Part shown: positions 1 to 10,100 of the stretch, piece after piece | How positions within the stretch are numbered: position 1 is the first letter of the stretch | How the letters are laid out: the number at the start of each line of letters is the position of its first letter | Made by a program: the position numbers and the translations under genes | Assembly: GCF_005938385.1 (NCBI RefSeq) | Contig: NZ_VCRA01000001.1 | Location: 247,146 to 311,145 of the forward strand | Source: Paenibacillus mesophilus | GTDB taxonomy: Bacteria > Bacillota > Bacilli > Paenibacillales > NBRC-103111 | Reading direction: 5' to 3' | DNA length: 64,000 nt | Notes under the pieces: model-generated | Databases searched by the model: none | What the model saw: only the letters and a program-made list of their open reading frames with translations | Told to the model about the DNA's origin: nothing

Positions 1-258
1 GTTTGACGGGTTTGACAGACAACGGACATGCTCCTCTCGCACTGCTGCGCTTCGATATGGGAAGGCCGCCGGGCGCTGCGCCGGTAGCCCCTTCGATCAC
101 TTCGCCTTCTCCGATTTGATGGCGGCAATATGTTTGACGGGTTTGACAGACAACGGACATGCTCCTCTCGCACTGCTGCGCTTCGATATGGGAAGGCCGC
201 CGGGCGCTGCGCCGGTAGCCCCTTCGATCACTTCGCCTTCTCCGATTTGATGGCGGCA
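1..258. repeat. 127-base exact direct repeat, offset 131
   Basis: Bases 1-127 are repeated without a mismatch at 132-258; four bases (ATAT) separate the copies and identity ends at 128/259. The second copy carries the last ten codons and stop of the solute-binding gene that ends at 228, plus its 3' flank; the first copy is a detached duplicate of the same stretch. A GC-rich imperfect hairpin (CCGGGCGC/GCGCCGG) lies in each copy and could act in 3'-end formation. The copy may extend left of the window. An exact length of 127 equals a commonly used assembler k-mer size, so a contig-end artefact is a serious alternative to a real duplication. Confidence 0.9.
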
Positions 259-1559
259 TTCGTTCTTTCTTCCGCTTCCCTCAGAGCCGTATTGATATCT
301 TTCTTTTGCAGGACGTTCGCTTCAAGAGCCGCTTGCAGCTGGTTGCGCGCCAGATTGTTGAATTTCGTAAACGCCGATGCCTTCGCATATTTGGCCGGCA
401 GCATCGCTTTTACGTTTTTCCCTTTATACATCGCGGTGTCCTGGCCGAACGCCGTCCGCAGAACGGGACTCGTAAGCGCGGTCGGAAACTGTCCCTGCTT
501 CACCATCGGCAGCTGGTACTCCTCCGAAGCCAAGAAGGCGATCACCTCGAACGTCTGATCCTTATGCTTGTTCGTGGTCGTCATGTAGAACGAGATCGGG
601 TACGGCTGCGGTCCGACGCCCGGAAGCTCCTTGAATTCGGGGAACGCGGCCATGTCCCAGTTCATTCCCTCCAGCTCCTGTCCCGTCAGCAGCGTGCTTA
701 CGGGCATCCACATCGCAAGCGTCTTCTCTTTCGTGAACATGACCCGCTGCTGCGCCGCTCCCAGCTTCTGCTGATTCGGCTCCACGCCGTCCAGTTCGTA
801 GAAACGGCTGATGTTGGCCGTCATTTTGTTCCATTTCGCGTCTGCGAACGAAGTCGTCTCCGTAGCAGGATCGACCAAATTTAACGAGAACTGGTTGCGC
901 ACCATCAGATGCTGGAACGATACCATGAAGCCGTAATATTGAACGGAGCCGTCTTTGCGGGTCACCTTCTTGGACAGCTCGTACAAATCGTCCCACGTCA
1001 TGTTGTCCTTCGGATAAGGAACGCCGAACTTGTCGAATATGTCTTTGTTGTAATAGATCGGGGACGGCGACATCAAGGTCGGAAGCGCGTACATGCCGCC
1101 CTTCGATATTTCCTTCATCATGTCGACGGATACCGGATCGATTTTGGTCAAATCGTACTTGTACTTCTGGATGAGCGGCATAATGTCGGTTTGCATGCTG
1201 TACTTGTTGACAACGTCGTTGAACAGCCCGCTCGAAGCAAAAATGATATCGGGCGGCTGGCCGGCAGTTATTAAATCCTGCACTTGGGTCAGCTTCGTGA
1301 ACGGCGAGAATTTCGGTGTCACGTGCGGAAATTTCTTCTTGATCGGCTCGCCGATCTCTCTCATGAACCGCTCCTCCGTATAATCGGACACCCCATCGTA
1401 GAAGACGAGCTCGACCGGCTCTTTTTTCACGACCGCCTCCTTCTCTTCGGGCTTAGCCGCCTTGTCCGGCTCTTTTTGTCCGCTGCCGTTCGAGCAGGCC
1501 GCAACCATAATCAGCGATCCGGACAGCAGCAATATTGCGCTTTTTTTCAACATAGTCAT
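228..1559 (-). CDS. Extracellular sugar-binding lipoprotein (ABC family 1)
   Basis: A 443-residue solute-binding protein of the family 1 sugar ABC transporter type. It would be exported, lipid-anchored and deliver an oligosaccharide to a membrane permease. The N-terminus is a lipoprotein signal (MLKKSAILLLSG, lipobox MVAACS) followed by a Glu/Lys-rich linker. The mature part has typical motifs such as YYNKDIFDKFGVPYPKD and MTWDDLYELSKK. The start is ATG at 1559 or 1553; AGAAAGG lies 4 or 10 bases upstream respectively. It diverges from the AraC gene at 1756, and a cre-like site sits in the shared spacer. No permease or ATPase gene accompanies it in the window. Substrate is unknown; the nearby GH36-type gene hints at alpha-galactosides (inference). 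Confidence 0.93.
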   Translation of the reverse strand: MTMLKKSAILLLSGSLIMVAACSNGSGQKEPDKAAKPEEKEAVVKKEPVELVFYDGVSDYTEERFMREIGEPIKKKFPHVTPKFSPFTKLTQVQDLITAGQPPDIIFASSGLFNDVVNKYSMQTDIMPLIQKYKYDLTKIDPVSVDMMKEISKGGMYALPTLMSPSPIYYNKDIFDKFGVPYPKDNMTWDDLYELSKKVTRKDGSVQYYGFMVSFQHLMVRNQFSLNLVDPATETTSFADAKWNKMTANISRFYELDGVEPNQQKLGAAQQRVMFTKEKTLAMWMPVSTLLTGQELEGMNWDMAAFPEFKELPGVGPQPYPISFYMTTTNKHKDQTFEVIAFLASEEYQLPMVKQGQFPTALTSPVLRTAFGQDTAMYKGKNVKAMLPAKYAKASAFTKFNNLARNQLQAALEANVLQKKDINTALREAEERTNAAIKSEKAK

Positions 1560-1654
1560 CCAACCTTTCTTGTTTACCCCCGATTTGTATGGCGCTTTCG
1601 GCTTGAACAAATGATACTATTTTGCCGACGAAAACTGCTGCTTCTTGCATAGAA

Positions 1655-1669
1655 GGGAAACGGTTTCAA
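1655..1669 (-). promoter_or_regulatory. Putative CcpA cre site
   Basis: On the minus strand the bases read TTGAAACCGTTTCCC. This fits 14 of 15 positions of the degenerate cre consensus WTGNAANCGNWNNCW. It lies about 100 bases upstream of the solute-binding gene ending at 228, where CcpA repression in preferred sugar would be expected. A near-identical site precedes the other binding-protein gene (see 28462). Binding is inferred. Confidence 0.6.
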
Positions 1670-1684
1670 TCGGCGAATGCCGTA

Positions 1685-1712
1685 TTGATATATTTAGAAT
1701 ATACGGTACAAT
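1685..1712 (+). promoter_or_regulatory. Putative sigma-A promoter of the AraC gene
   Basis: TTGATA at 1685-1690 and TACAAT at 1707-1712 are separated by 16 bases. Transcription would start near 1719, about 37 bases before the TTG start of the regulator at 1756. The spacing is one base short of ideal and the hexamers are near consensus. Confidence 0.5.
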
Positions 1713-1755
1713 GGGTGTTAACAATAGAATGAAATTTTGAAAAGGGTGCATTATT

Positions 1756-2652
1756 TTGCTATATCCACACGCCGAGCTGGAGCGCCAGTCGTTCTACACC
1801 CGCTATTTGACGCCGATGGCCGACAGCCTTCGCCTCATTGCTATCGGATGGGAGTACGTCAACAGCTCCTCCTACCGGTGGGACGGCTTGAAGCGGCAGG
1901 CGGAAGACGGCGCCGTCTTCCAATTCACGCTGTCCGGCCAAGGGGTTATCCGTTACCGGAACCGGGAATACGTCGTCCCGAAGCATTGCGGCTTCCTCTG
2001 TACGGTGCCGGGGGACCACGTCTATTATTTCGATGAAAACGACGGGCATTGGGAGTTTATGTTCATCGCGGTTCAAGGCGAAGATGCGATCCGTCATTGG
2101 AACTCGCTCATTCAATGGTTCGGCCCCGTCATTTCGTTCCAGGACCAGCCCGAGCCGCTGCGCTGCATCAGCAAGCTGTATGCGGACATCTACAACAATA
2201 AGCAGTTCGACAAATACGCCATCTCCGCCGAGCTGTACCGGTTCGTCATGGAACTGCAGCGGATCGCCGAAGGCAGCACCGTCGTCCATCTCCACGATAC
2301 GCCCGAGCCGATCCGCCGCTCGATCCAATTGATGCAGTCCCAATACGCCCTCCCGCTTACGCTCGAGGAGCTGGCCGCCTGCGCCGGCATATCCAGGTAC
2401 CACTTCTGCCGCACGTTCCATGCGAAAACCGGTCTGCAGCCGATGCAATATTTGCGCAAAATCCGCATCGAGAAAGCGTCCGCGCTGCTCAGCCAGTCGA
2501 GCAAAACAGTCGAGACCGTCGCCCGCGAAACCGGCTTCGACAACAGCAACTATTTCATCCGCGTATTCAAGCTGCTCGTCGGCATGACGCCGAACGAATA
2601 CCGCCAAAGCTGCAGCACGGAGTCGACGCATTCGCTGCGCATCGAGAAATGA
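1756..2652 (+). CDS. AraC-family transcriptional regulator
   Basis: A 298-residue AraC-type regulator with an N-terminal cupin-like sensor (about 30-170, with GWEYVNSSSYRWDG and FQFTLSGQG) and a C-terminal double helix-turn-helix (about 190-290, with LTLEELAACAGISRYHFCR and ARETGFDNSNYFIRVFK). The start is TTG at 1756, placed by AAAGGG nine bases upstream; the paralogue at 26089 also starts with TTG and has exactly the same length. It diverges from a sugar-binding lipoprotein gene and its stop lies six bases from the stop of the GH36-type gene, so it probably controls one or both. Ligand unknown. Confidence 0.93.
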   Translation: MLYPHAELERQSFYTRYLTPMADSLRLIAIGWEYVNSSSYRWDGLKRQAEDGAVFQFTLSGQGVIRYRNREYVVPKHCGFLCTVPGDHVYYFDENDGHWEFMFIAVQGEDAIRHWNSLIQWFGPVISFQDQPEPLRCISKLYADIYNNKQFDKYAISAELYRFVMELQRIAEGSTVVHLHDTPEPIRRSIQLMQSQYALPLTLEELAACAGISRYHFCRTFHAKTGLQPMQYLRKIRIEKASALLSQSSKTVETVARETGFDNSNYFIRVFKLLVGMTPNEYRQSCSTESTHSLRIEK

Positions 2653-2658
2653 ACGTTG

Positions 2659-4824
2659 TTACAGCTCGATGCGGATCACCGTTTCCCGGCGGGACGGTTC
2701 AGTTCCCGCCGGACAGAACACCCGGTACAAGCCCGTCTCTTCGTCCGCCGTCTCCACATCGGTCGGCTTGCCGTCGACGAAAGCCCCGAGCGGCTTCCTC
2801 TCCGAGACGAACGAGAACGTACCGCCGTCCTTCAGCCTCACCTGCACGGCATCGCCTTCCCATGCAGTTTCCAATACGGCATCGGCAGCGACCAGCTTGT
2901 CGGTCAGTCCGATTGCGGTAAACGGACCTGCGGCTGCCGGGATGATCAAGTACAGTGCGGCTTCGAGCCGCTCTAGACGGACCGGTACCGTTTCTCCCCG
3001 CCGCAAGCGGTTCGCCGTTCCGCGGAACGAGTCGTATACGATAAACTCCGTCCCGGCCAGTCCGGGAATATCTCCCGGGCCTACTTCCCCTTCAACTGTC
3101 CGATCGCCGTCATACACGTGAAAGGCGGCTACTACGCCCGCCCCGCCCGCCGTATTCCATACTTTGAATGCACCGGGCGTAAGCAGCGGATTGACCGTCA
3201 GCCATTCCTTCGTAGGCTGGCCGACCCGTTCGCAGCGGATGATTTTGCCGTCCCCGTATACGAGCGGCCGGATAATGTCAGCATTCGTTCGACCCGGTAC
3301 GTCGCTGAAATAGACCGGCCCCCCGCTGACGGCGCGGAGTGTCATATGCGGAACGGCATCGTGATGTCCGGTCCAGAACATGTCCCAATCGCCCCAATAG
3401 AACGGTCCGTGGTATACCGAATTATAGGCGTTTTGCAGCGCGTGTTCCCCGAACCCGTCGGCGATTTTCGGCAAAAAATCGTTGCTGCTCCTGGATACCG
3501 ACGTGATCGGGCGGTGCCAAACGTTCTCCGACGCCATGCCCATGCAGTTGATCATGCAGCCCCCGAAATGAAGCGAGACCGACGCCTCCAAGCCGGTGTG
3601 AACGGAATTGGCGGTTTTGGCGATCGACTGTTCGCCGCCTATATACGCATACAGCGAGCTTTGGTTGTCTACTTTGACGAAATCGACGCCCTGCCGCCGC
3701 AAACGGGAGTGCCATAGCTGCCAGAATCCGAAATTACGCGCCAGCTCCGGACTCGGAATCCATCTTCCGCTGCGCGTGAGATGCACGTAGTCCCTCGCCT
3801 CGGCGAACGCCTCCCCGGACGGATCGATTCCTCCCCAATAACCGGCTATATTGTGCCATGCGCCTACCCAGCGTATTCCGTGGTCCTCCTTCAAGCGGCG
3901 TACGGTTCGGCCAAGCCCTCCGGGAAACTTCTCCTTGTTCGCGCCGAATGAGGCCAGCATGCGATCCTTGACTTCCGACCAGCCGTCGTCGATCATGAAC
4001 CAGCGAACAGGCAGCCCCAGTCTGCCGAGCTCCGCAGCCTTCTCCTCCAGCCCTTTCTCGTCCACATCGGCATAGAAAGCATCCCAACTGCACCAGCCCA
4101 AATACTCCAAAATTTCGGGGTACTTCTTGCCTTCCTTCGGAGCCCCGCCGGCATCCCGCCAGGCAAACCCTACGGCAGCGGCATCGGCCGCAAGACGGTA
4201 CGGATCTGTCCCTGCGCCGAGAACGAAGGAAACGGTACGGATCGATTCATGGCCGCTCTCGCAGGCGGATATTTGCACGGCCAGCCCGTCCTCGCATCCG
4301 GTCAGATCGGTCCGGTACAGCTCGTCGCACACGGGGAGCATATAGCCGTATCCTTCATCCGTCTTCCACAGCAGCGATTGGGTCCGAGGCGGGAGGAGAC
4401 GCAGATCGGTATCGAAATGCGGACGCGTCCACCATTCCTTATGCCGGGAGGCGGCCAGCAATCCTTGCAGCCCGGCCAACTGCCGGAACACGATGCGGAT
4501 GCCGCCTTCGGCCGCGAACGTGCGCTGGGCATGGTAGGCCGTATCGTTGCGGATGGCGGCCTCCACGCGCACCGTCATGAACGGCCCTTGCGCCGACAAA
4601 TGCAGCTCCGCCCGGATTCTCCCTTGCAAATCCTCGAACAGGAGCCTGTACTCCTCCGTTTGAGCATCGGTAATTGCTCCCGGTTCTGCCGGGTTCGCGG
4701 ATTTCAAAGGCAATTCAATTTCCCCTTCGCCCGCGACGAACGCCCGGACGCCGAGTCCGTGCAGAACGACGGCGGGCTCGCCGGCGAATGCGATCGATGA
4801 TGTTTCTCGTTCGAATACGAACAT
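2659..4824 (-). CDS. GH36-type raffinose synthase / alpha-galactosidase family protein
   Basis: A 721-residue protein of the raffinose synthase/seed imbibition (Sip1) branch of clan GH-D. Diagnostic motifs are LGWCSWDAFY, RWFMIDDGWS and the nucleophile motif DFVKVDNQS, with the predicted catalytic Asp near residue 386. There is no signal peptide, so it should act in the cytoplasm on imported alpha-galactosides. In bacteria this branch is usually a hydrolase rather than a synthase (family knowledge). It starts at ATG 4824, although a strong ribosome site is not obvious. It converges with the AraC gene (six-base gap) and diverges from the secreted protein at 5151. Exact substrate is not determinable. 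Confidence 0.88.
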   Translation of the reverse strand: MFVFERETSSIAFAGEPAVVLHGLGVRAFVAGEGEIELPLKSANPAEPGAITDAQTEEYRLLFEDLQGRIRAELHLSAQGPFMTVRVEAAIRNDTAYHAQRTFAAEGGIRIVFRQLAGLQGLLAASRHKEWWTRPHFDTDLRLLPPRTQSLLWKTDEGYGYMLPVCDELYRTDLTGCEDGLAVQISACESGHESIRTVSFVLGAGTDPYRLAADAAAVGFAWRDAGGAPKEGKKYPEILEYLGWCSWDAFYADVDEKGLEEKAAELGRLGLPVRWFMIDDGWSEVKDRMLASFGANKEKFPGGLGRTVRRLKEDHGIRWVGAWHNIAGYWGGIDPSGEAFAEARDYVHLTRSGRWIPSPELARNFGFWQLWHSRLRRQGVDFVKVDNQSSLYAYIGGEQSIAKTANSVHTGLEASVSLHFGGCMINCMGMASENVWHRPITSVSRSSNDFLPKIADGFGEHALQNAYNSVYHGPFYWGDWDMFWTGHHDAVPHMTLRAVSGGPVYFSDVPGRTNADIIRPLVYGDGKIIRCERVGQPTKEWLTVNPLLTPGAFKVWNTAGGAGVVAAFHVYDGDRTVEGEVGPGDIPGLAGTEFIVYDSFRGTANRLRRGETVPVRLERLEAALYLIIPAAAGPFTAIGLTDKLVAADAVLETAWEGDAVQVRLKDGGTFSFVSERKPLGAFVDGKPTDVETADEETGLYRVFCPAGTEPSRRETVIRIEL

Positions 4825-5150
4825 GGCTTGTATAATCTCCCTTATGCAATAATCGAAGCGCGGCGTTCCAGACGAATGCTGCCCATCGTTGACAAATTAA
4901 CCATATTCGTTGCGGCGGAGGCCGACAATAGCACGAAATTTCGATCGGATGGAACGATTTTGCTCATGGCGTCCGACTTATGCCCAAATAGTCACAAGAG
5001 TACCGACTGTAGCAATAAGCGTCCCCTGTCGGCCGGATACGAGAGCGGCTATAATGCAGGTAACATTCACGCGGAGCACCCTGGAACAACGATGAAAGGA
5101 GGGTTGAGCGGAAATATTCGAAAACTCGATCGATTTAGGAGGGTATAGGT
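4825..5150. promoter_or_regulatory. Divergent spacer with TATAAT box and short upstream ORF
   Basis: This 326-base spacer separates the GH36 gene from the secreted-protein gene. A perfect TATAAT lies at 5050-5055 on the plus strand, but its -35 region is poor. Downstream is an 18-codon reading frame (ATG 5092 to TAG 5148) that ends two bases before the ATG of the next gene, an arrangement compatible with translational coupling. The first codons of that frame overlap GAAAGGAGG at 5094-5102, listed separately. Whether the small frame is translated is unknown. Nothing else was recognised. Confidence 0.4.
5094..5102 (+). promoter_or_regulatory. Orphan GAAAGGAGG (STAB-SD-like)
   Basis: A full-strength anti-16S-complementary sequence 48 bases upstream of the start at 5151, which has its own AGGAGGG site at 5137-5143. 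It lies about 35 bases downstream of the likely transcription start after TATAAT 5050-5055. The string is identical to the STAB-SD element known to stabilise cry3A mRNA in Bacillus thuringiensis. Function here is inferred from position and from two further copies in this window. Confidence 0.45.
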
Positions 5151-7028
5151 ATGGTCCGTTCATGGATGAAAGTGATACTCGTATCGGCGCTGGCGCTGGC
5201 CTTGACTCCCGCTGCCTCATTCGCGTATACGCCGGGGCAGGAAATCCCAATCAATTTTCCGAAACGTTATTTGCCGTACGATACTCCTTACGTCAACTTT
5301 ACGCCTACAGGCGGGCAGGTCCTCGTCTCCAACGCGCCGGAAACGATTAACGAGAACGGCGCGAAGCGTCCGGACGGCAGCGAAATTACCGGACAATACA
5401 ACGCCACCCTGTACAGGGACACGGTAACGGGACCGTTCCGCTTCTGGGCATCGCACTACAACAAAACGACGCATAAGCTGAAGTTTTGGCTGCACGTGGC
5501 AAACGTGTCCGGCAAGCCGATCCGATTCTACAAAACAATAGAAGCTTACGACGATGCCAGCGTAACGGCCGCAGCGAGCAATGTGACGAAGCGGTTTATG
5601 AACGCTTCGCCGAGTCCGACACTGCTCGCGACGATTCCGGCAGGCGGATCTTACTATTTCGCTATATCGGATGCGGATCATGTGAGCATCGGGGAATCGA
5701 TGGTTTATTTTGCCGAATTTAACGCCGTTGCGGAGGACGACGGTGCGAATGCGAACGTGTTGGTGTCGCACGTGGTCACTACGGACTCGGTTATCGACCC
5801 TACTCCTTATGCCACGACAGCTACGATCGCCCGTACGAATGCGACCGCCGACCGGTCCGACGACTACCGCGGATTATTGGCGCACTGGGGAAGAGTCGGG
5901 GCGGTCAACCTGACGCTGACGGACGCCAACCCGTTTACAGGACTGAGGATCTCCGATCTGGGCTATGCCGGTGAGCAAGAGAAGCTGATGACGCGGTGGG
6001 ACGTGCTCGGTAACGCGGTGGAACAGCGCGAAGTACGCTTTATTACCCCGACGGTGAACAAGCTGCGGCTTGCTTACTGGTATACGGACTATAACATCGA
6101 TGTAAGCATTACGAACGAGACCCGTTATCCGGTCGTCCATACGTTGTACGGAAGCAACGGATCGAATCCCGGGTTCGTCAATTATCAAGTAAACGGGGCG
6201 CCGGTGCTCAACTATCACTTCAGTACGAACACAGTTGTGCCTGTCGCAACGACCGGAGCGTATCGGTTAAGAACGATGGTCATGCCGTCGGCTTCGCTTC
6301 CGTTAGGATTATTTTTCGCTGCGGGAAGCCCCGATGCGGTTCCGAACGAGATTGCCGTCGTTCAAGCCGAGACGACAGCCCTTCAATCGCATGTGGATCA
6401 AGCCCGGACCGTAGTCAACGCCATGGCGGATAGTGCGGAGAAAACGGCGCTGCTGCAAAGGCTTGCGGCCATTCAGGCGGTCATTGCGGCGGCCGGGAAA
6501 ATGTCGGCGGCGGAGCAATCAGCCGGAGCATTCGAACAGACGTTGCGGCAGGCGGAGTTGTCGATCGCCAACCCGAAGGAACGCGAGCAAGCGCTCGCCG
6601 GTCTGCGGTCCGAGTTGCAGAAGGTCCGCGATATACGCGAGAACGTTCAAAGCGTGATCGCCGCATTGCCGGCATCCAATCAACCGGCTGTACAAGACCA
6701 TATCAATGGATTGAATCAACGCTCCGCACGTATGCAAGGCATTTTGCAATCGATCGGGGCCATCCTGACCGAAGCGGAAGACCCGATGAGGCAGGGAAAC
6801 GGCACATTGCTGCGTTTGCAAGCCGAACGGGTAGCCGCGGTCGATTTGAAGAAAGCGGCAGCGGATGTCGTCGGAACGAGCCCGGCGATCCGCTGGATCT
6901 CCTTCGACTCCGGGATCGCTTCGATCGATTCGCAAGGGGTGTTGACGGGGAACCGAAACGGCGTCGTGAAAATTGCCGCCTACGACGATCTCGGAGTTCA
7001 TTTTATAACCGTCGTCGTTCATAATTGA
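5151..7028 (+). CDS. Secreted protein with C-terminal Ig-like (BIG2-type) domain
   Basis: A 625-residue exported protein of unknown function. Residues 1-25 form a signal peptide (VILVSALALALTPAASFA). Residues 30-390 are beta-rich and not recognised. Residues about 400-560 are Ala/Glu/Arg-rich helices, probably coiled. The last 60 residues (SFDSGIASIDSQGVLTGNRN) have the pattern of a bacterial Ig-like BIG2 domain, common in cell-surface proteins of these bacteria. The ATG at 5151 follows TTTAGGAGGGTATAGGT with good spacing. It is monocistronic, with a hairpin terminator after the stop, and faces the giant S-layer protein gene. A surface or carbohydrate-adhesion role is only a guess. Confidence 0.85.
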   Translation: MVRSWMKVILVSALALALTPAASFAYTPGQEIPINFPKRYLPYDTPYVNFTPTGGQVLVSNAPETINENGAKRPDGSEITGQYNATLYRDTVTGPFRFWASHYNKTTHKLKFWLHVANVSGKPIRFYKTIEAYDDASVTAAASNVTKRFMNASPSPTLLATIPAGGSYYFAISDADHVSIGESMVYFAEFNAVAEDDGANANVLVSHVVTTDSVIDPTPYATTATIARTNATADRSDDYRGLLAHWGRVGAVNLTLTDANPFTGLRISDLGYAGEQEKLMTRWDVLGNAVEQREVRFITPTVNKLRLAYWYTDYNIDVSITNETRYPVVHTLYGSNGSNPGFVNYQVNGAPVLNYHFSTNTVVPVATTGAYRLRTMVMPSASLPLGLFFAAGSPDAVPNEIAVVQAETTALQSHVDQARTVVNAMADSAEKTALLQRLAAIQAVIAAAGKMSAAEQSAGAFEQTLRQAELSIANPKEREQALAGLRSELQKVRDIRENVQSVIAALPASNQPAVQDHINGLNQRSARMQGILQSIGAILTEAEDPMRQGNGTLLRLQAERVAAVDLKKAAADVVGTSPAIRWISFDSGIASIDSQGVLTGNRNGVVKIAAYDDLGVHFITVVVHN

Positions 7029-7036
7029 AACAGCGA

Positions 7037-7062
7037 AGCCGCTTCCGGAAGGAAGCGGCTTT
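7037..7062 (+). terminator. Hairpin terminator
   Basis: A perfect ten-base stem AGCCGCTTCC/GGAAGCGGCT with loop GGAA is followed by TT, nine bases after the stop of the secreted-protein gene. The T-run is short. Confidence 0.75.
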
Positions 7063-7113
7063 GCCATTGCTGCTCGTATTCGGACACAAAATCTCTCGCA
7101 GGAAAACGAATGG

Positions 7114-7143
7114 AAAAACGCCGCCCTTTTGCAAAGGACGGCG
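7114..7143 (-). terminator. Rho-independent terminator of the giant gene
   Basis: On the minus strand the stem GCCGTCCTTT/AAAGGGCGGC (one mismatch and a small loop) is followed by TTTTT, just past the stop codon at 7152. It faces the plus-strand hairpin at 7037. Confidence 0.8.
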
Positions 7144-7151
7144 CATCTGTA

Positions 7152-10100
7152 CTATTCGGTAATATAGTGATAACGGTTCAATAATCGAAGCAGCAGGACG
7201 GCAGCTTGAGCACGGGACGCTTGCTCTTGCGGCTGAATCGTATGCTCCGTCATTCCTTGAATGAACCCTTCGTTTACGGCCCATGACAGGCCGGCACGTG
7301 CCCAATCCGATATGCGATCCGAATCTTCGAATTTGGCCAGTACCGCATCGTCCGATTCGCGACTGGCAGCAGCTCCACCGAGCTGTTTCGCTGCCCGGCC
7401 GATGAGCAGGGCGATTTCCTCTCGGGTTACGTGGTCGTTCGGGCGGAACAGTCCGTCTGCTCCCTCTACGATACCCGCCTTAGAAGCGGCTTCCACATAG
7501 CCATAGTACCACACTTCCGATTGTACATCGCGGAACGACGCTGCACCCGCTGTATCCAGCTTGAGCGAACCTGCGCCGACCAAAGCCTCGACAAGCAGCT
7601 TCGTCATTTCCGCGCGCGTAATGGCGCGATCCGGTTCGAATCGATATGCTGCCGTTCCGCTTACGATATGCCTGCTGACAAGCACTTCCGTATCCGGCCG
7701 GCTCCAATGTCCTTGCAAATCGGCAAATTCGTGATCGTACATCATAACGGCATATTGTCCGGATTGTTTGATGCGTGCACGCACCCGGTGGTCCTTCTGC
7801 TGAACGACACCTCCGACGTATTTCCAGCCCGCAGGCACACTCGTATCCCGCTTATAAATGCCGAGACGTCCGACATTCAAGCCTTTCGTCAATTCCGCAT
7901 CATAGTCGATAAACAGCTCGAGCGGCTTGTTAATCGTCAACGTACCGAAAACCAACGTAAAGATCGGGGATTTGAGCCTATATTCGGATGCCGGCGCCTG
8001 CGCAGTACCGTCGTTCTTCGTAACGGTCATTTTGCCTGCTGCAGACAAGTCGCCTTCCTCCACTACAAGCTCCAGCATTCTATCGTAGGCGGTAAACGTT
8101 CCGCCTTTCTCACTAATACTCCACTCGATCCGGTCTTTACCGCCGCCTCCATTGCCGCCTTCGTCGGCGCCTCCGTTGCCGCCTCCGTTGCCGCCTCCGT
8201 TGCCGCCTCCGTTGCCGCCTCCGTTGCTGCCTCCGTTGCTGCCTCCGTTGCTGCCTCCGTTGCTGCCTCCGTTGCTGCCTCCGTTGCCGCCTCCGTTGCC
8301 GCCTCCGTCGCCGCCCTGCCCGGCTGTTTTCGTCTGAGCCGAAATCGTCACGGGCACAGATTCGTTGCCGCTATGATCCGTTGACGACAGCATAATGTCG
8401 TAAACCGTATTAGGCGCCAATTCCGTAATCGTATACTTCCCTACACCGGGATCAAGCTGTACGGTTTTGGCTGCTGCGTCGCCGCTTGCAGGCTTCCAGC
8501 TCAGCTTCACCTTTGCCAAATCCGGAGCGGACGGATCGGTCCAAACCACCCCGATACGATCTTTCTCCGTGTTAGTCGCTCTAAGGTCTAGCGCAGGAAG
8601 CGGCGGAGAAATATCGACCGCCTCCCGGGTCGCGATTGCGCGAGTCCATTCGACCCCCGCGGATTCGTTCCCAACTTTGTCAATAGTGGTGATACGGAAC
8701 CTGTAATCACTATTTGCGTTCAACCCGCCGATCCATGTCCATTGGGTTCCTTTCGCCGCATCGGCATGATTCGTGTAAGCCGGTTCGGAAGCCCTCTTCC
8801 AATACGTGCGAACCGTGAGGAAATCGGGGTCACCCGGATCGGTCCAAACGATCGTCGCCGAATTGTCGGTAAAGCTGTCGACGATTCGGGTTACCTCGGA
8901 CGGCGCTGCCTTGTCGTCCGCCGTCACCGTAATGGTACGGCGAGTCTCGGCTTGCAGCGGTACTCCCGCGTAGCTTACAATCGCACGGCTAGCCGTCACT
9001 TCATATGTCCCGCCAACGTTCAGCGCCGTATCCGGTGTGAACCTGATGCCTTTCGCCAATTGGCGGTCCCCTGCGGATACGATATCGATTCCATATACGC
9101 TGCCGGTAACGGATCCGGCGCCCCCGCTCGGGACGACTGCGACCATATCGGCAGTCAGAAGGTCCGCCGATACGGGCTTCGAGAAATAAAGATCGACCGC
9201 TGCACCCTTCGGCTGGGCTACTACAAAAGTAACCTCAGGCGGCGCATAAGATACGAGCGGAATATTCACGTCAAAATGCGGCGGCGGTACTTCCAGCTCA
9301 TCGCTGTATGCCGTCTCGTATCCTTCCTTCTCATACATGACCTGCCATCTTCCCTGCGGCACATCCCAACCGTAACGGCCATCGCCATTCGTATACTGGG
9401 GATTTTTTTGCCCATACCATTCGGCATCCCAGACGCTCCAATGCTTCGATACCGGATCCTGCTCCAGAGCAGTAGCCTTCACGTCCTGTACGCGATTCGC
9501 GGGAATTCCCTCATACACATATCCGCTCGGGTCCCAAATGATTTTCGGATCCGCCTGCGGCTTTTTCTCCGGATACGGCTTCAGCTTACACTTAAACTGG
9601 TCCAGCGCTTTTTCCAGTTTGCCGAGTTCGTCCTCCACCATGGAATCGAGCACGTTCTCCGCGAGCAGCCCGCTCAGCCAGAACGCAAAAGCCGTGCCCA
9701 GGCCGAGCGTCTCGGGACCGAGTGCGACGCCGACAAGCTGAAGCGCCCACTTGATGCTCTCGTTAATCATGATCGTTAAGCCGATATCTTCCGCCCAATC
9801 TACATAATATTGCGCCGCTCTCGGATCGCACAAGTTTTGCGCGCGGATCAGCAGCTCTTCCGCCTTTTTGAACAGCCCCGACGCTCCGGCAATGTCCTTT
9901 GCGCTTTTGAGCTTGTCGATGAGCGACATAATGTCGGGCACATTTTCCAGTAAGGCGTCAAGGGTCAAATTCAACGCGATTTTGATCATTTCCGATTTCG
10001 TGGATAGCGTCACGAGCCTGCTAAAATCTTCGCCGTTTCCGCTGCCGCCGAGCGACTGCTCCATCATTCGCAATCCGGCCGCAAAGCCGCCGCCTTCGCG

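Noticed and set aside
1-227. CRISPR-like array suggested by the direct repeat at the left edge
   Set aside because: Only two copies of 127 bases with a four-base gap; no short repeats with regular unique spacers occur anywhere in the window.
8152-8384. Plus-strand Pro/Leu- and Ala/Val-rich repeat proteins
   Set aside because: They are translations of the 12-base GGSN linker repeat on the wrong strand.
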